From positions 10,784,450 to 10,848,449 of the forward strand of contig CM017565.1 in assembly GCA_007844125.1 (NCBI GenBank): a stretch of DNA of 64,000 nt, in the 5' to 3' direction. The notes beneath the pieces were generated by a model. It searched no databases, had not been told where the DNA came from, and saw only the letters and a program-made list of their open reading frames with translations. Of the stretch, positions 12,025 to 23,900 are shown piece after piece. This DNA is from Sinonovacula constricta. Taxonomy: Eukaryota; Mollusca; Bivalvia; Cardiida; Solecurtidae. Made by a program: the position numbers and the translations under genes. Every line of letters begins with the position of its first letter. Position 1 is the first letter of the stretch.

Positions 12025-12279
12025 CTAAAATTCCCGAGTGCGCCATTCCTTTCCGAACGCGAGCAGTAGATTTAGACTGTAGTGCTGAGATGATACCATT
12101 GACCTATGTGATAACATACCCTGGTTCAGAGCCGCAGACGGCTCCGCGCGGAAAGCACAATTATCTCGGCCTAGTAGACGATGCACAGTCAGTGGAACAC
12201 TCATTCTAATAGGAGTTTGCTCCCGAGTTCGACACTTTCCTCTAGACAATGGGTGATATTCGTACGCGGCATTGTTCAT
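12025..12279 (-). CDS. possible small ORF in family E copy 2
   Basis: An 84-residue frame with a genuine ATG start on the minus strand (MNNAAYEYHPLSRGKCRTRE..). It covers a CpG-rich block that includes the hairpin GAGCCGCAGACGGCTC (about 12128-12143). The diverged copy at about 9051 keeps the first dozen or so residues by similarity and is then broken by stops. No domain is recognised. GC-rich sequence alone makes long frames more likely, so it may not be coding. Confidence 0.2.
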   Translation of the reverse strand: MNNAAYEYHPLSRGKCRTREQTPIRMSVPLTVHRLLGRDNCAFRAEPSAALNQGMLSHRSMVSSQHYSLNLLLAFGKEWRTREF

Positions 12280-12500
12280 TTATAAATCTGCGTGTTATGT
12301 ATATCTGAATTACATAATATGAGAAACTTCCATTTTAAACTGATAACAATATTAATGTTATCATTTGAAGCGTATAGTCTCCTTAGACAGACATGTTTGC
12401 TCTGTACAACTTCTTCTTCTTCTCAGGCACGAATAACTGACCGCTAGTAGTCAAGATCATACTATGTCAAGCCTGTGTGCTTCCTAAATCTAGCTGTCAT
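12155..12500. repeat. family E, copy 2
   Basis: Counterpart of 8925-9295 (shared blocks are listed there). The similarity covers both the possible ORF and the flanking AT-rich sequence, so the unit duplicated was larger than an exon. Confidence 0.6.
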
Positions 12501-13625
12501 TTTTTCCCCAATCGCATAGCCCAAAAGCAGCTATCCAATTTAGAAACAATAACATAGACCTGGTGTGTGCATTTTTCAAAACTATAATTATTTTACCCCA
12601 TATTCTGTCTCAAATTTGAACCCTTTGATCTCTCCGTAAACAAGGTTTGAGCACCCAAGTGGGACCTTTTGTCAAAATTTCTCTATGTATGTTGGGTGGT
12701 GGTAACTGTTGTCTTCACTCTAAGAAAAGATAATAATTTATTATAGTGACTTGTGGACACGGACTAATGGGCATGTATGTTATCTGCGGCATATTAAAAA
12801 CGTTAATTAAGTCATATAAAAATATACATAGTAACATGGGTTTCTTTTGATGCTAATTGAATTCTATGAGCTTTGGGAGTTAATTAGTGTATAATTTCAA
12901 TATAATTGATTTAAATGGTTTGTTATTGTCTGTTGCATGGTAATAACACACTTTGCATATTGCACAAAATACACGTCTAAAATGCGCATATATATCACAT
13001 GCATATTTATTGAAAATACAAAATGACAAGTGACGTGCAGATTTATGTACTTATTATTATTATAAAAGTAATATTATTACCTAACTATAAAATATTACAC
13101 AAATGGCAATCTTGCATAACTGGAAACTTTGTGTTGCTTTCTATTACTTAAAAGAGTATTATTAAGTACTGAGGTAAATAAATCGTTAATAAATTTTCAA
13201 ATAGTCGATTTAGATTGATATTGTCATTGCAAAGTTCAATCTTGTATTATAATATAATGAGCACTGTAGGAATGTGAGCCCCGTACCGTACCTGTCTCAC
13301 TGTGTACAGTCAATCCTCCACCGGTACTCCCTTGTAGCGGTCGCTCTCAGTGTGTCTCGTCTCAGTGTCTTGGTATTTTTACATTATGATGAGTGTGTCT
13401 TTGTCTACTGGTTATTCAAGTATTTTGCGCTGATTCTCATAGAACCTTTTTCCCCATCTTTCTATTAAATCTCATTAATATATGAGGTCGTATGTTGAAA
13501 TCTCATTTGTTTGAAGTGTATGTTTTTGTTCTATGTTTTGTGAAGCCAATGGATTGGTTTCTCAAAAGACAATCGGTCGTGTGTACCTTTGTTTAGTGGA
13601 AGTTCATGTCGAGAAAAAAATGGTT
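12501..13625. other. unique AT-rich DNA
   Basis: No supported gene. A short GC-richer patch at 13270-13375 has several Ser/Val-rich frames, but no start or splice signal that I trust. Confidence 0.4.
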
Positions 13626-13723
13626 GGTGCCGAGAAAGTTTATCTTGTGAGTGAGAAAACGTTTATCATGTCGAGCTTAAGCGAGTGAAGATTACTTTTA
13701 GAAGCGAACCTTTTCTCGGCACC
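13626..13723. repeat. 98-bp inverted-repeat unit
   Basis: GGTGCCGAGAAA (13626-13637) and its exact reverse complement TTTCTCGGCACC (13712-13723) bound a 74-bp spacer. This resembles a tiny MITE or a cruciform-forming foldback. No target-site duplication was identified. Confidence 0.5.
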
Positions 13724-13943
13724 AAATGTGTCTTCATTCTATTTATACTGCTTGAACAAAAAGAAAAGAAACAACAATAAAAAGACAGAGGAAAGTAGAA
13801 CGACAAATTATTTTATCAACATAAATAAATGAACTAACATACATTTTGAAGACAAAAATATAAGAAACGTTTTACTGGTAAGACTGTCCACACGATGTTC
13901 ACTATCTGCCTGGGGACCATCGGCAACATACATGAGCAGTCAT

Positions 13944-13972
13944 GATGTTGTTGCTGTTGTTGTTGTTGTTGC
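13944..13972. repeat. (GTT)n microsatellite
   Basis: A short run of GTT with GCT interruptions. Confidence 0.7.
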
Positions 13973-14387
13973 TTTAATCAACTTTAAAAGCGTATAAAAT
14001 GTAACCAATGGTGTGTGATTCGGTTATTTATACGCCAGATGAGGCAATGGTTATTGCAGTTGGCCTCTGAGACAAATTACATTTATCTAATACGCTTTAT
14101 GTATAAAACAACACCCACAGCAGAAAGAAGCTTTTGTAGTTGTTGGTTGTTTGTAACTGTTTTTTGTGTGTGCTTTGTTCTTTTCCCGGACACAATCTAT
14201 ATTGTTCAATTTGTAGTGAATCATATGTCTAAAGCCTAACACCATCACAAGCACCTTGTGTTTCTTTTCGGCAAGGTTTATTTTGTTTGTTACATTTGTT
14301 TTGGAGTTACAACTGTATCCTCAATGTCTGTAACACCATTATACTAACCTTGACTTTCATTTCGGCAAGAAGCGTAGTTGGTATGGT

Positions 14388-14517
14388 GATCATCATCATC
14401 ATCATCATCATCATCATTATCATCATCATTATCATCATCATCATCATCATCATCATTATCATCATCATTTTATCATCATCATCATCTTCTTCATCATCAT
14501 CATCATCATCATCATCA
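14388..14517. repeat. (ATC)n microsatellite
   Basis: About 43 ATC units with ATT, TTT and TTC interruptions. The poly-Ile/poly-Ser frame across it is an artefact of the repeat. Confidence 0.95.
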
Positions 14518-14887
14518 CTGTACCATATTTCCCGTCATTATTCGTTTTTTGTTCGATGTAAAGCTTGCGAATTGTTCAAAATAGTGTCTGCTCTTCATCT
14601 GTTCACAAAGTACATTGTTAAATCACTAGATATCATTGATACATGTATACTTGTCAACAGAACAATCACTGGATACCATTGATCTGTTTGTCAAGCGTAA
14701 CAATCACTAACAACGGTCGCTTATTATACTATATACTATATATAGTATTTTGTACTTATTTCATTACAACTTCAGAATTTATTACGCATATATATATGCA
14801 TGACTATGCCTTCTTTATCTGTTGCTTGTTTGATTGTCTGTGAATGTTTTGTGATTTATTTCTGTATGATCTTCATAACAGGAGGAA

Positions 14888-14907
14888 ATATATATATATA
14901 TATATAC
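14888..14907. repeat. (TA)n microsatellite
   Basis: About ten AT dinucleotides. Confidence 0.8.
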
Positions 14908-16665
14908 ATTTCGATTTTCTATGGAAGCTGTTAAACAATTTTCAAAGTAAGCAAGACTGCAAATTGATACGATGATCCGATTACTAATGGGTACACACGA
15001 TCAGTCAAGATAGCTGGTATTTATTAAAATGTTTGCATTAAAGTTCTGAATATTTAGTCTTACATTTTGTACGGATAGAGACTACCAATTATGCAGCGTT
15101 AGTTCATTTAAAAAGCACTAATATTTTGCGCTTATTATTTATAGAAAGTGTTTACGAAAAAAAACTCAAAACAAGATTAAGTTGGTGTTATTAATCGCCT
15201 TTACATTTATTACATGTATAAACATACAACACATCTTTAATACTACATAACCATACAGCTTGAAAGAAGATACAAAGCGGATGAAATATGTCATCATTGT
15301 CACGTAATGACTCGATAAGAAAGAGTTTATATGGCAAGTTGTTTCCATCACATACAACGGTTGTTAGCGGCATACATTTTAATATGTCTGTTTAATTCTC
15401 ACTGGACCTCTTTATATTTGTATATTTTCATATCAACTTTTGTTGATGACTGCATGGGTTATAATACATTACTTTACTTTTTTATAATTCAATCCTGGCT
15501 GTTAATTCATGTAGTATCCTTCCATCACGAAGAACATAAGAAAAGAAATGGAAGATATCGACGTTGTTCAACAACGATAAATTGATTTATCTTTTTGTTT
15601 GCCTTTTCTTGCCCTTAAGTAGTTGTTGGCTTAAATATGATTTCGTTCATAAATTAACAATTATTATGAATAACAAAAAACATTTAAACCAAAGTGCAAT
15701 ATTTGGTGTAACTAAGTATCTAACAGTGGCAGAGCTTTGCAAACAGGAACAATTAATGAAATAAAACGTTTGCTAAAATCTCGCCGTTTTTATTGAAAAC
15801 CATATATTTGTCATTCAACATAATTGTGCATAATTAGTTTATGGCTGCGTGTATACATCAATGCCTTTTAAGGACCTTACGCTTCTTGGAGCTGATGACG
15901 TTTATCAATTGAAGCCATGTTATTTAAGGCATCGTTTATTGTAGTAGTTGTGGATGTTGGACACATGAGCTAACCCACTGTTCTGAGGCACGACTTGTAT
16001 TCCCAGAGCGTCACATCTTAGCTGCATTTATTGTAGGTGTAGCTTTATCTGGAAGTAATGGACATTGTTGACCAAGAAATCTGCCCCTAGATACTTATGC
16101 TTAAGAGCCTTTATCCGCCATAATTAGAAAAAGTGAACTAAAATTAGGCTTCTCGTGACATGCCTGTACAGCAACAACATCCTGCAACCTCATATTCTTC
16201 TATTTGACGGTGCTTGAGTGTCCTTTAACTGAAGATATCATTCCAGGGAAATGGAAAATCGTGACTTGTTAAGCTGGTGGGAAAGTTGTGTTAAAACCGT
16301 CTCTCAAAAGCATACTTTTTTATAAAATGTTGTATAAAAATAAAATGAATTTAAACAAAGAAACCAATTAATACTGTGTCATTCGTACATGTGTCTATAG
16401 ACAGTTCAGTTTCTAATGAGATTCGATGTTTACAAATAAATCAAACAACATCTTAATAGAACGACATAATCTGACAATAACAGTTCCGATAAATCTCAAC
16501 AATATATCTGTACTTATAATATTGAGGACAAATAATAACATGTACATATACATCTCTCCGTAACCAATCATTATGCTCAATTTAATTGATTTTAATAGAA
16601 TATTCCAAGAAACATGTGCTGATAGCATGTTATTATTTGAAAAAAGTCAAGCTTGCATATTATTA
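14908..16665. other. unique AT-rich DNA
   Basis: Nothing I can support. The open frames are short and AT-driven. Confidence 0.45.
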
Positions 16666-16880
16666 AAGAGCGGTTAGAGTGGCCGACTTGTAAGTCTTTA
16701 GCCCCTCACCGCATGGGTTCGAGTCCCTGTCGAGGGGAGAACTTTAGCGTGGGGAGGTTTAAAAGCTGATATGCGGTATGCCGGTGGTTCTAGCCAGACT
16801 TAATACTGGGGTCTACCTCCACTAATAATTAATTGGACGCCACCAACATGACCATAGTTGTGTCCGAGCGATGTAATATA
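16666..16880 (+). mobile_element. tRNA-derived SINE, family S1, 5'-truncated
   Basis: GAGCGGTTAGAG, a class II tRNA (Ser/Leu-like) D-arm and A-box remnant, is followed by a GCCCCTCACCGCA variable-arm-like stretch and a perfect B box GGGTTCGAGTCC (16715-16726). The body then matches the better copy at 46412-46633: GAGAACTTT, CTGGGG..GGGTCT, CCTCC..AATTAA, GGACGCC. The first bases of the tRNA head (GTGGCC) are missing. It is a non-autonomous pol III element that would move with a partner LINE. It may belong to a known molluscan SINE family, but I cannot name one with confidence. Confidence 0.7.
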
Positions 16881-19266
16881 AGCAAAAATTGATGATCAAT
16901 CATTATCTGTTAAGTATATAACTAGAAGATAAACATTTAACCTTTTTTTTCATAAACGTTAATAGAGAATACAGTTTATTAACTATTATAAGGTATCATA
17001 TAGATTTATAAATGATCACGAGTGTTAAATTGAATGTTACTTTGAATGTAAAATTCAGGATTCTGGCGATCGACATTTCTGGCTCGTACTGCATGCAGGA
17101 AACAAAACGCACACAAATAAATCAAAAATACAAGAACTCTCTCAATATTTTCTATTTTCTCTCAATCAATACCACAATTAGCTAAAATCATGTTAATATT
17201 CTATATAATAGACTATCGGAATGATGTTAGCGTTGCCCGATTTTTTAATAATGACTCAACATGCTTATTGTGATGGATTGAATGCACGTATTTTCTGTAA
17301 TGAATTGGTGAGAGGAATAATTTTTCTGATTGAAGTGTAGAAAACTTATTTTAAAATTGTCGAATTACTTGTGAGACATGTGCACATTTCTTGTGTAAAT
17401 CTTACGACCAGCTGGTTGATTAGTTTACTTCATTTATCAGAGTAAATACAAACTGTCTGTGCTGATTATTTATCATCCGTGATTGATTTACTTTAGAAAT
17501 ATCGCTAGTTTGTTTTCTTACGTCTGGATAAGCAATAATGGTTAAAACTTGTATTGTCACTATGATGTAACAAATCGACTGTTGATCTCTTGAACCGCTG
17601 TGACAGTTTAATTGCTTTTCTCTGCCTGACTTTGTGATTAAAGTTAAAGCTGCCTAGACACAGTTTGGTTATTTTCTTGAACACTCTGTTAAGCCGTAAT
17701 GTAAGTCATCACCAATTATCTCTTACTTATGTCCAAACACAATTTCCCTTAAAATGTTGTGTTGTATTTATGTGTTTTTTTAATCGAAATCACGATAACG
17801 GCTTTCAACCAATTTAGCCGTAAAATACTTTATTTTATAAGTACATCATCAAGCTAATTTTAAGCAAGTGTACGTTTTGTGTTTATGGCAAATTTAAAAA
17901 TTGCAAATACTGTCCGTGTTATTCAATTTGAAATGAAACGGTTGTTTAAAAATGCTTAAACGGTAAAGTATGTCGAAGCCACTTTAATAACTACTGACAG
18001 GTAAGGCTGCCGGAAGCCCCCGGTGTGTTAATAAAGACGCCTGGGAACCGGCCTACAGAATAGTCCGGCTCGGCACGTGGTCCTAAACAATACAACATTC
18101 ACAAGCTCTCTTCACTTTTCGACCCACGCGAAGATGGGGAAACATTTAACATCATAGTTCAATAATGCACATGAGTCATAAAATGGTTTAACAATTATTT
18201 ACTTGAATATCTCCCTCAATTTGTAGTCGACAAAAAAAAACAGTAAACACTATGCTACACCTGCCTCTGCATTCATTGAATCACTGTCGATAAGTTTCTT
18301 TTTTAAGTTTTTTTTTTATTCTCCCCTACTACACTTCACCTTTCAAAACTTTTGTCGGCAGCACCACAGCTATCGACGGCATTGCCATTTTACTTTGTGT
18401 TGTTTCTTTGTTAAGCAGAAAAGAAATAAAAGAAATACTCGTTTTATTTAAATCCGCGTCCCGCTTTGCATATTTGCTGATATTTAAAAGCGCATGTCAT
18501 GGATGAAGATCACAACAAGAGCCCAAATACACTTGACTGAATCCCGCGTCTTGTCCTTGGGGGGGCTATCGTCTTATATCCGTACCGTTTATTTTCTTAT
18601 TTTCTCACATCTAGTTGGTATTGTTTTCTTTTCGTGATTCGAAATGTGTGAGCCGTTTGACGTGTCCTCACAAAGTTTAGACAGAACTGTCGACTTGCAG
18701 CTGGACTATGCCAACGGTAGACCTAATCTCCTACCAGATCTTTTTTTTCTCCCCTTCTTGTCAAATAGTTCGAACCCTAGCTGCTTGATTTTGGAACTTG
18801 ACAAGGACTTCAGTAGTTTTTTGAAGGAAACATGTCTTATCCATAAACGACAATGTTTCATGGTCATTATCAACCCCCCCAAAAACTATCTGTCCTATGA
18901 CATTGCTTGTTAATTGTTTATTGTGGCTGTTATTACCACAAGATTGTATGGCAGTTTATTAATATTTAATTATTAGAAAAAATATGATGCCACTGTAAAA
19001 CTTACATTTATCCCTTACACGAAGTGGGATACCTCTACCCCAGTCATAACCTAGCTGTGCAAGGCCCTTGTCAGATGATCAAATCGCTCGAGTGCCGCTG
19101 TTTGTACGAACAACTTCTCACAGCGTATTAACAATGCGATTATTGCTTGCGCGTGATGATCTGCTGATTGCCTGTGACCATTGGTCAATCGCAAATTGTC
19201 CAGAAGCGCTAGAATTTAAGAATTACCACATACAATTTTAAATCTCAACTAATACTAGACAAAGTA
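16881..19266. other. mostly unique AT-rich DNA
   Basis: Contains a GC-richer patch at 17995-18080 and an 89-residue ATG frame at 18644-18913 (MCEPFDVSSQSLDRTVDLQL..) that I could not tie to any family. No arrays. Confidence 0.4.
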
Positions 19267-19280
19267 AAACTGGGTAAATG

Positions 19281-19401
19281 AAAACATAACAAAAACACAG
19301 AGACGAGAATACAATCCTGATATGATGAATTAGACGACAACATAGATGACATGCACGGCGAGATTTTTTACGACCGCCACACTGCATAAGTAACATTGTT
19401 G
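19281..19401 (-). mobile_element. family A fragment between 14-bp direct repeats
   Basis: A minus-strand piece of family A crosses the monomer junction (CAACAATGTTACTTATGCAG, then GTGGCGGTCGT, then AATCTCGCCGTGCATG). It is bracketed by identical AAACTGGGTAAATG at 19267-19280 and 19402-19415. The direct repeats look like a target-site duplication, which implies that this junction-spanning form was inserted as a unit. Confidence 0.55.
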
Positions 19402-19415
19402 AAACTGGGTAAATG

Positions 19416-20937
19416 TAAAAGCCACCCGTCAAGATTTACTTCTTGATTTGTGTGTTAAAGCCACACTATTTCCTTCCACAGGTTTCCTCTTCGCGTAGTG
19501 ATATGCCAGGAGAACATATCAAGAAATTTTTAGGTTCAGTAAATCGCTGTAACTTATCTTGTACTAAGCTTTATAACCCGAATATAAAGTTTTGTAATGT
19601 ACTGTACTGTATTGTACTGTAAAAGCAATTTTATTGAGCAGGGAGGATGTAGCCGGGGAACAGAGAGTAACATCAGACGGCGATTTTAAATATTTCCGTT
19701 ATTTTCAACCACATGTGTCCAGGTCTGTTGTTTATGAAGTCCAGGATGACAGTAGTTCTGTCATGCAAACTAGACTTGTGATTTCAAGGCTTTGTTGTAA
19801 TGTATTACACATGTGCAATGAATATTGCTACTTCTGTCACCGGTATAGACACATAAATATGGACATGTATAGAATATATACGAGCAAGAACGTTGGAAAT
19901 TCTACTACGTAGCAAGGATAGACTTTAACATTGCTAACGATCTGCTGAGTATCCCAATGACAACCCTTTTGTATGCTTGCTTGGAGAAAAAAGGGATAAT
20001 TTGAAAGATTTTAATAAAGTTAGATATTGTTTGTAATGGAGAGCATATGACTTTATATATCACTGCCTTAAAGCATAGAATAGATTGTCAGCGGTGCTGT
20101 GCTACTTTAATGTAGGTACATATGATTCATATACATGAACACGTGTACTTACATTGTTTATTGACGACATGCTGAAGCGCGGAGTCTACTGGGATCACGT
20201 TTGGTGATTACCATTGGAGAGTCATGTGACCAGGATAATTACCGATAGGTTCTAAGCGGTAATCAGAAATACGGTTCATCATCAAGCAATAATCTAAAAA
20301 ATGTCTTAAAATCCAATGCCACGTCAAAAACTGTCGTGATTGTTACAATAAAAAAACGGTCGTCAGATAATGATAGTCAAAAATATGTTTAATTTCCATT
20401 ATTTATTGTTTTTGTATTCTGTTTATGTTAAATTAAACATTTTTCCTATACATTCATGTTTCCTCTTATTTTTGATATATTTTTCTTACTGTAACAATAC
20501 ATACTTTTGCGTCGTCTTTGATGTTTTACATCAATGTTCTTCAAATACATAAATAATGACTTATAATAATAAAAATGCAATCGGTTAGTAGGATAAAATA
20601 GTTCGTTTATTTTTTAACTGTTTGTAAGAAATTGTTTAAATGAAAATTGTAAGCGTATTTTCTTGATATGCAAATCTTACACTGATACCAACGCCGATAT
20701 CAAAATGCTAGTTATTATGGTACTTTTTTATGCTTGTGTACATCGCTCATAAGCATAGAATTGAAAAAGTTACTTTGTTGCATAACATGTGCAGCATATG
20801 TACCTGCTTCAACTTGGTTTTTAAAATTGATCATTCTAACCATCTTGCTATCAATAATTTCTTAATTATTAGTTTCCAGCGTAATCACAACGTTCAACAT
20901 AATGAAATATATCGGGGTAATTACGATAATTGCGGCG
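19416..20937. other. unique AT-rich DNA
   Basis: A small run of TGTACTGTACTG-type repetition near 19597-19620. Otherwise nothing recognised. Confidence 0.4.
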
Positions 20938-21033
20938 GACAGTCTGCAATCTGATGCCACCCACAGTATGCCCACACCACTGGGGGCCTTCCGCCGAGGC
21001 AACATGCGGGCTACGTACGATTGACAGACTATC
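20938..21033. repeat. GC-rich block with terminal inverted repeats
   Basis: GACAGTCTGCAATC (20938-20951) faces GATTGACAGACTATC (21019-21033). These are inverted arms with two differences, enclosing a markedly GC-rich 67-bp centre (CCACACCACTGGGGGCC..). It could be a miniature element or a structured non-coding segment. Confidence 0.35.
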
Positions 21034-23219
21034 TTAACAGCTCTGATAATGTATAGGCTGCCAAGATTGTTTTCATGATTTATAAAATAAGTGAAATGGC
21101 TCGATGTATTGAATTGAATTTATAGATACGCCATTATTTATATTGGAAGATCGTTTTACAGATAGAAGCAATGTAAACACTGCGTTATTTTTTGCCCTTA
21201 ATCATTAGGTTTTAAAGGCCTCTTAAAAAGGTTTGGTTTAAACATATTTTATTTGGAAAAGCTATCCTTTACAAATCATGTTATACAATATATGGGGATA
21301 CGAAAGAAATAATAATATTCTTATCATGTTCTTTTCCCTAAAAAAAGGTTGGGATATATTCTGAACGTAGGACTGTAATGATAAAGACGACACAATATCG
21401 ACTTAAATATCAAACTAGGACAGAATCGTCTTGTAAGCTGCCGTTATTGTTTACCATCGTTTGCATTGTTTAACATCCATATGTACCGACATTGACCAGT
21501 ACAATTGAACAAAACATTAGCGCCGATTTGCACGTCAATATGCTGTCTTGTCAGCAGTAAGAAGAACTATTTGTTTGCTTGTTTCGCGTGCTTAATGTAA
21601 GACACATATTTTATGATCACTTTGTAAAAAAGGCTATTTCTACTTCCAACATAATAAGTCTTGCCTTTTCTATGATAGCCTACACAAAGCACGTGTCACC
21701 ATGCTAGTATACTAATCCAGATCGTTGGTGATAATTACAATTATTTGTTCATTATTAACGAAATAAAGTCTAACAATATGCTTGCATATTATAATTGTGT
21801 GTGTTTGTATACGTATGGTCAGGGTGTGAGAAATGTATTTTTAAACAATGATTCTAATCATACGTAACACATCGTGAACACACTGTATTAAATAGCTAGG
21901 TAAAAACACCCCGTCTATAAGACGGCCCTACATGTTTTAACCTCAAACGTTTAACCATGCATTATTAGTAGGATCGGCATAAAGCACCTATATACTATAC
22001 CTACTAAACCTTTTGAGAAAGAATGATGGACATTCATGCAATTAATACAGACACTGTTAGTATTGTAACTTGTAACAGTTATTTATGATATAATTTTATT
22101 AATGGACAAAACAAAACTGGACAATCAAGCAAGGATTAAGTGTCATTTTCAAAGGGGAATCCCCATAACAAAATACAAGAGTACAGACTGACCCAAAACA
22201 AGAAAAAAGATCACCTCATCATTATGACGATGCGTCCATAGTGGAACCCTAACCCTACAGACCTATTCGACTGAACTGATGGACTGGTATTACTGGAGAA
22301 ACATAACACTCAAACATTACTATCAATCATAAACGGTTTAACAGTCGGTTGAGTTTTAAGACTGGTTTATATATCCAGACTAGCTGATAAATCACGTACT
22401 AAACACGCGTTGCTTTCAAACAAAAGGCGGTACCTTTTACCAATAAAATCAATGCAATGTGACCTTCCTTATTCTAAAATAATAGATAGAACAACTGTAA
22501 ACAATGATGTGTTGTACGACATATTTGTCTATCATAGAGAGTATTATTTACTCAGATGGATTATGCTTACCTCATTCCTTATGTGCATTTTTACGTTCAT
22601 TTAACATATTGCTCAAATTGTTCTTACCTATATAAATCAGGCTCTGCTATGTAATTCAGTACAAAAAGGTGAGTTATAAATGCAAACACATTATTCATGT
22701 ATGTCTTTCTTTTGACATAATAACACGATTTTGTATTTAATTCGAAACAAAACAATTTTGTTGAAAAAATTAATTCACCGAAATTTATGACAATAAAATC
22801 ATAGCGAAGCAACTTGATGGTTATTTGTGCTAAGATAACTACTTGGTGTATTTTAAATGTCATAAAAGTTCAAATTGCTTATTATTAAACGTTTAACAAG
22901 GATTTGATTTATGATCAATTTACCTTTTGATTAAAATAAAGATCCCCAAAACAAACCACCATTTGGTTAAAAATGCCATCGTCGGTTTAACTAGCCTTTA
23001 AAAGTTACACTGCTTGTTGTGCATGCCACTTTTTCTCTTAAATAAATTCGGCCAAAAGTGTCAAAACAATAACGACAACTTCATACAAAATCCAAAGTGT
23101 AATATTACATTGGAATAAAACATATATGTACTGTTGTTAGGTTTAACACTAGAAATTGTAGGTTGAAATTTTAGGCATATGTGAGACTCATCCGATTTCC
23201 AAACAGAGTATATATCTCT
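21034..23219. other. unique AT-rich DNA
   Basis: No gene, array or family member recognised. Confidence 0.45.
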
Positions 23220-23570
23220 TAGCAGGGTGCCTCTCATGTAACATTGGCTGAGGATTTGAAACATTAATATGGCCACCACTTAGTAATTTTTGATACCCGG
23301 TCACCACCTGTAGATCCCGCTAGTTTGATTTATAGCCCATGGCTACGATGGCAGTGTCTATAAATTGTTTGTGGAATGTCGTCTCTCACATCGTGTGTGA
23401 GCCGGCCAGTGGGGCGGATGTTTTATGATGTCTTTTTCGATCATTGATAAATTCCGGCCACGCGTGTTCAGTCGATCACATTAGTTTACTGGTGCAATAA
23501 ATCGCCCGCTTTGATCTCTTGAACGTTTCTTTTGTTATAAACAGTTGTTGATCCCTTTATATAGACTTGT
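23220..23570 (-). repeat. family D, copy 2 (degenerate)
   Basis: The minus strand retains ATGGGCTATAAATCA (23341 downwards), GTGGTGACCGG, TGTTTCAAATCCTC, TTACATGAGAG and, upstream, TTGCACCAGTAAACT and ATCAACAACTG. The open frame seen in copy 1 is broken by TAG at its seventh codon. Confidence 0.6.
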
Positions 23571-23599
23571 TTTGATATTGCTAAATGATAGCAAATTAA

Positions 23600-23900
23600 T
23601 TCAACGTTTATAACTTTATTATATATCTGATGAAGACAACTGTCAAATGCCACTTTGCAATCAAATAGTTTGGCTTTTAACATTGCATGCACAATCATTA
23701 TGTTTTGTTGATTAAATTGGCTGTCTTTATTTGTTGGCTGTGTTTTACCGTAATGGAATTAAACAAGTTAACAAACTATAGCTGCCAACGTTGGTCTTTG
23801 TCTGATAATTTTGTCTGATAATATATTTGACTAAGGCAAAATGCAAATACCACGTGGCAATTAAATATTTCAGCTCTTAATGCCATTATCATTTCCCTGC
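23600..23900. repeat. diverged tandem duplication, about 220-bp period
   Basis: AAATGCCACTTTGCAATCAA followed by ATAGTTTGGCTTTTAA (about 23645) recurs as AAATACCACGTGGCAATTAA then ATATTTCAGCTCTTAA (about 23863). Confidence 0.45.

Noticed and set aside
14287..14682. 131-codon frame with poly-Ile and poly-Ser
   Set aside because: Direct product of the (ATC)n microsatellite.
18644..18913. 89-codon ATG frame (MCEPFDVSSQSLDRTVDLQL..)
   Set aside because: Reads somewhat like protein, but I found no domain, splice signals or paralogue in the window. Kept only as a note.
20185..20268. Inverted TGATTACC / GGTAATCA arms
   Set aside because: Only 8-bp arms at long spacing; expected by chance in a window of this size.
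22241..22256. AACCCTAACCCT, telomere-like
   Set aside because: Only two imperfect units inside ordinary sequence; not a telomeric tract.
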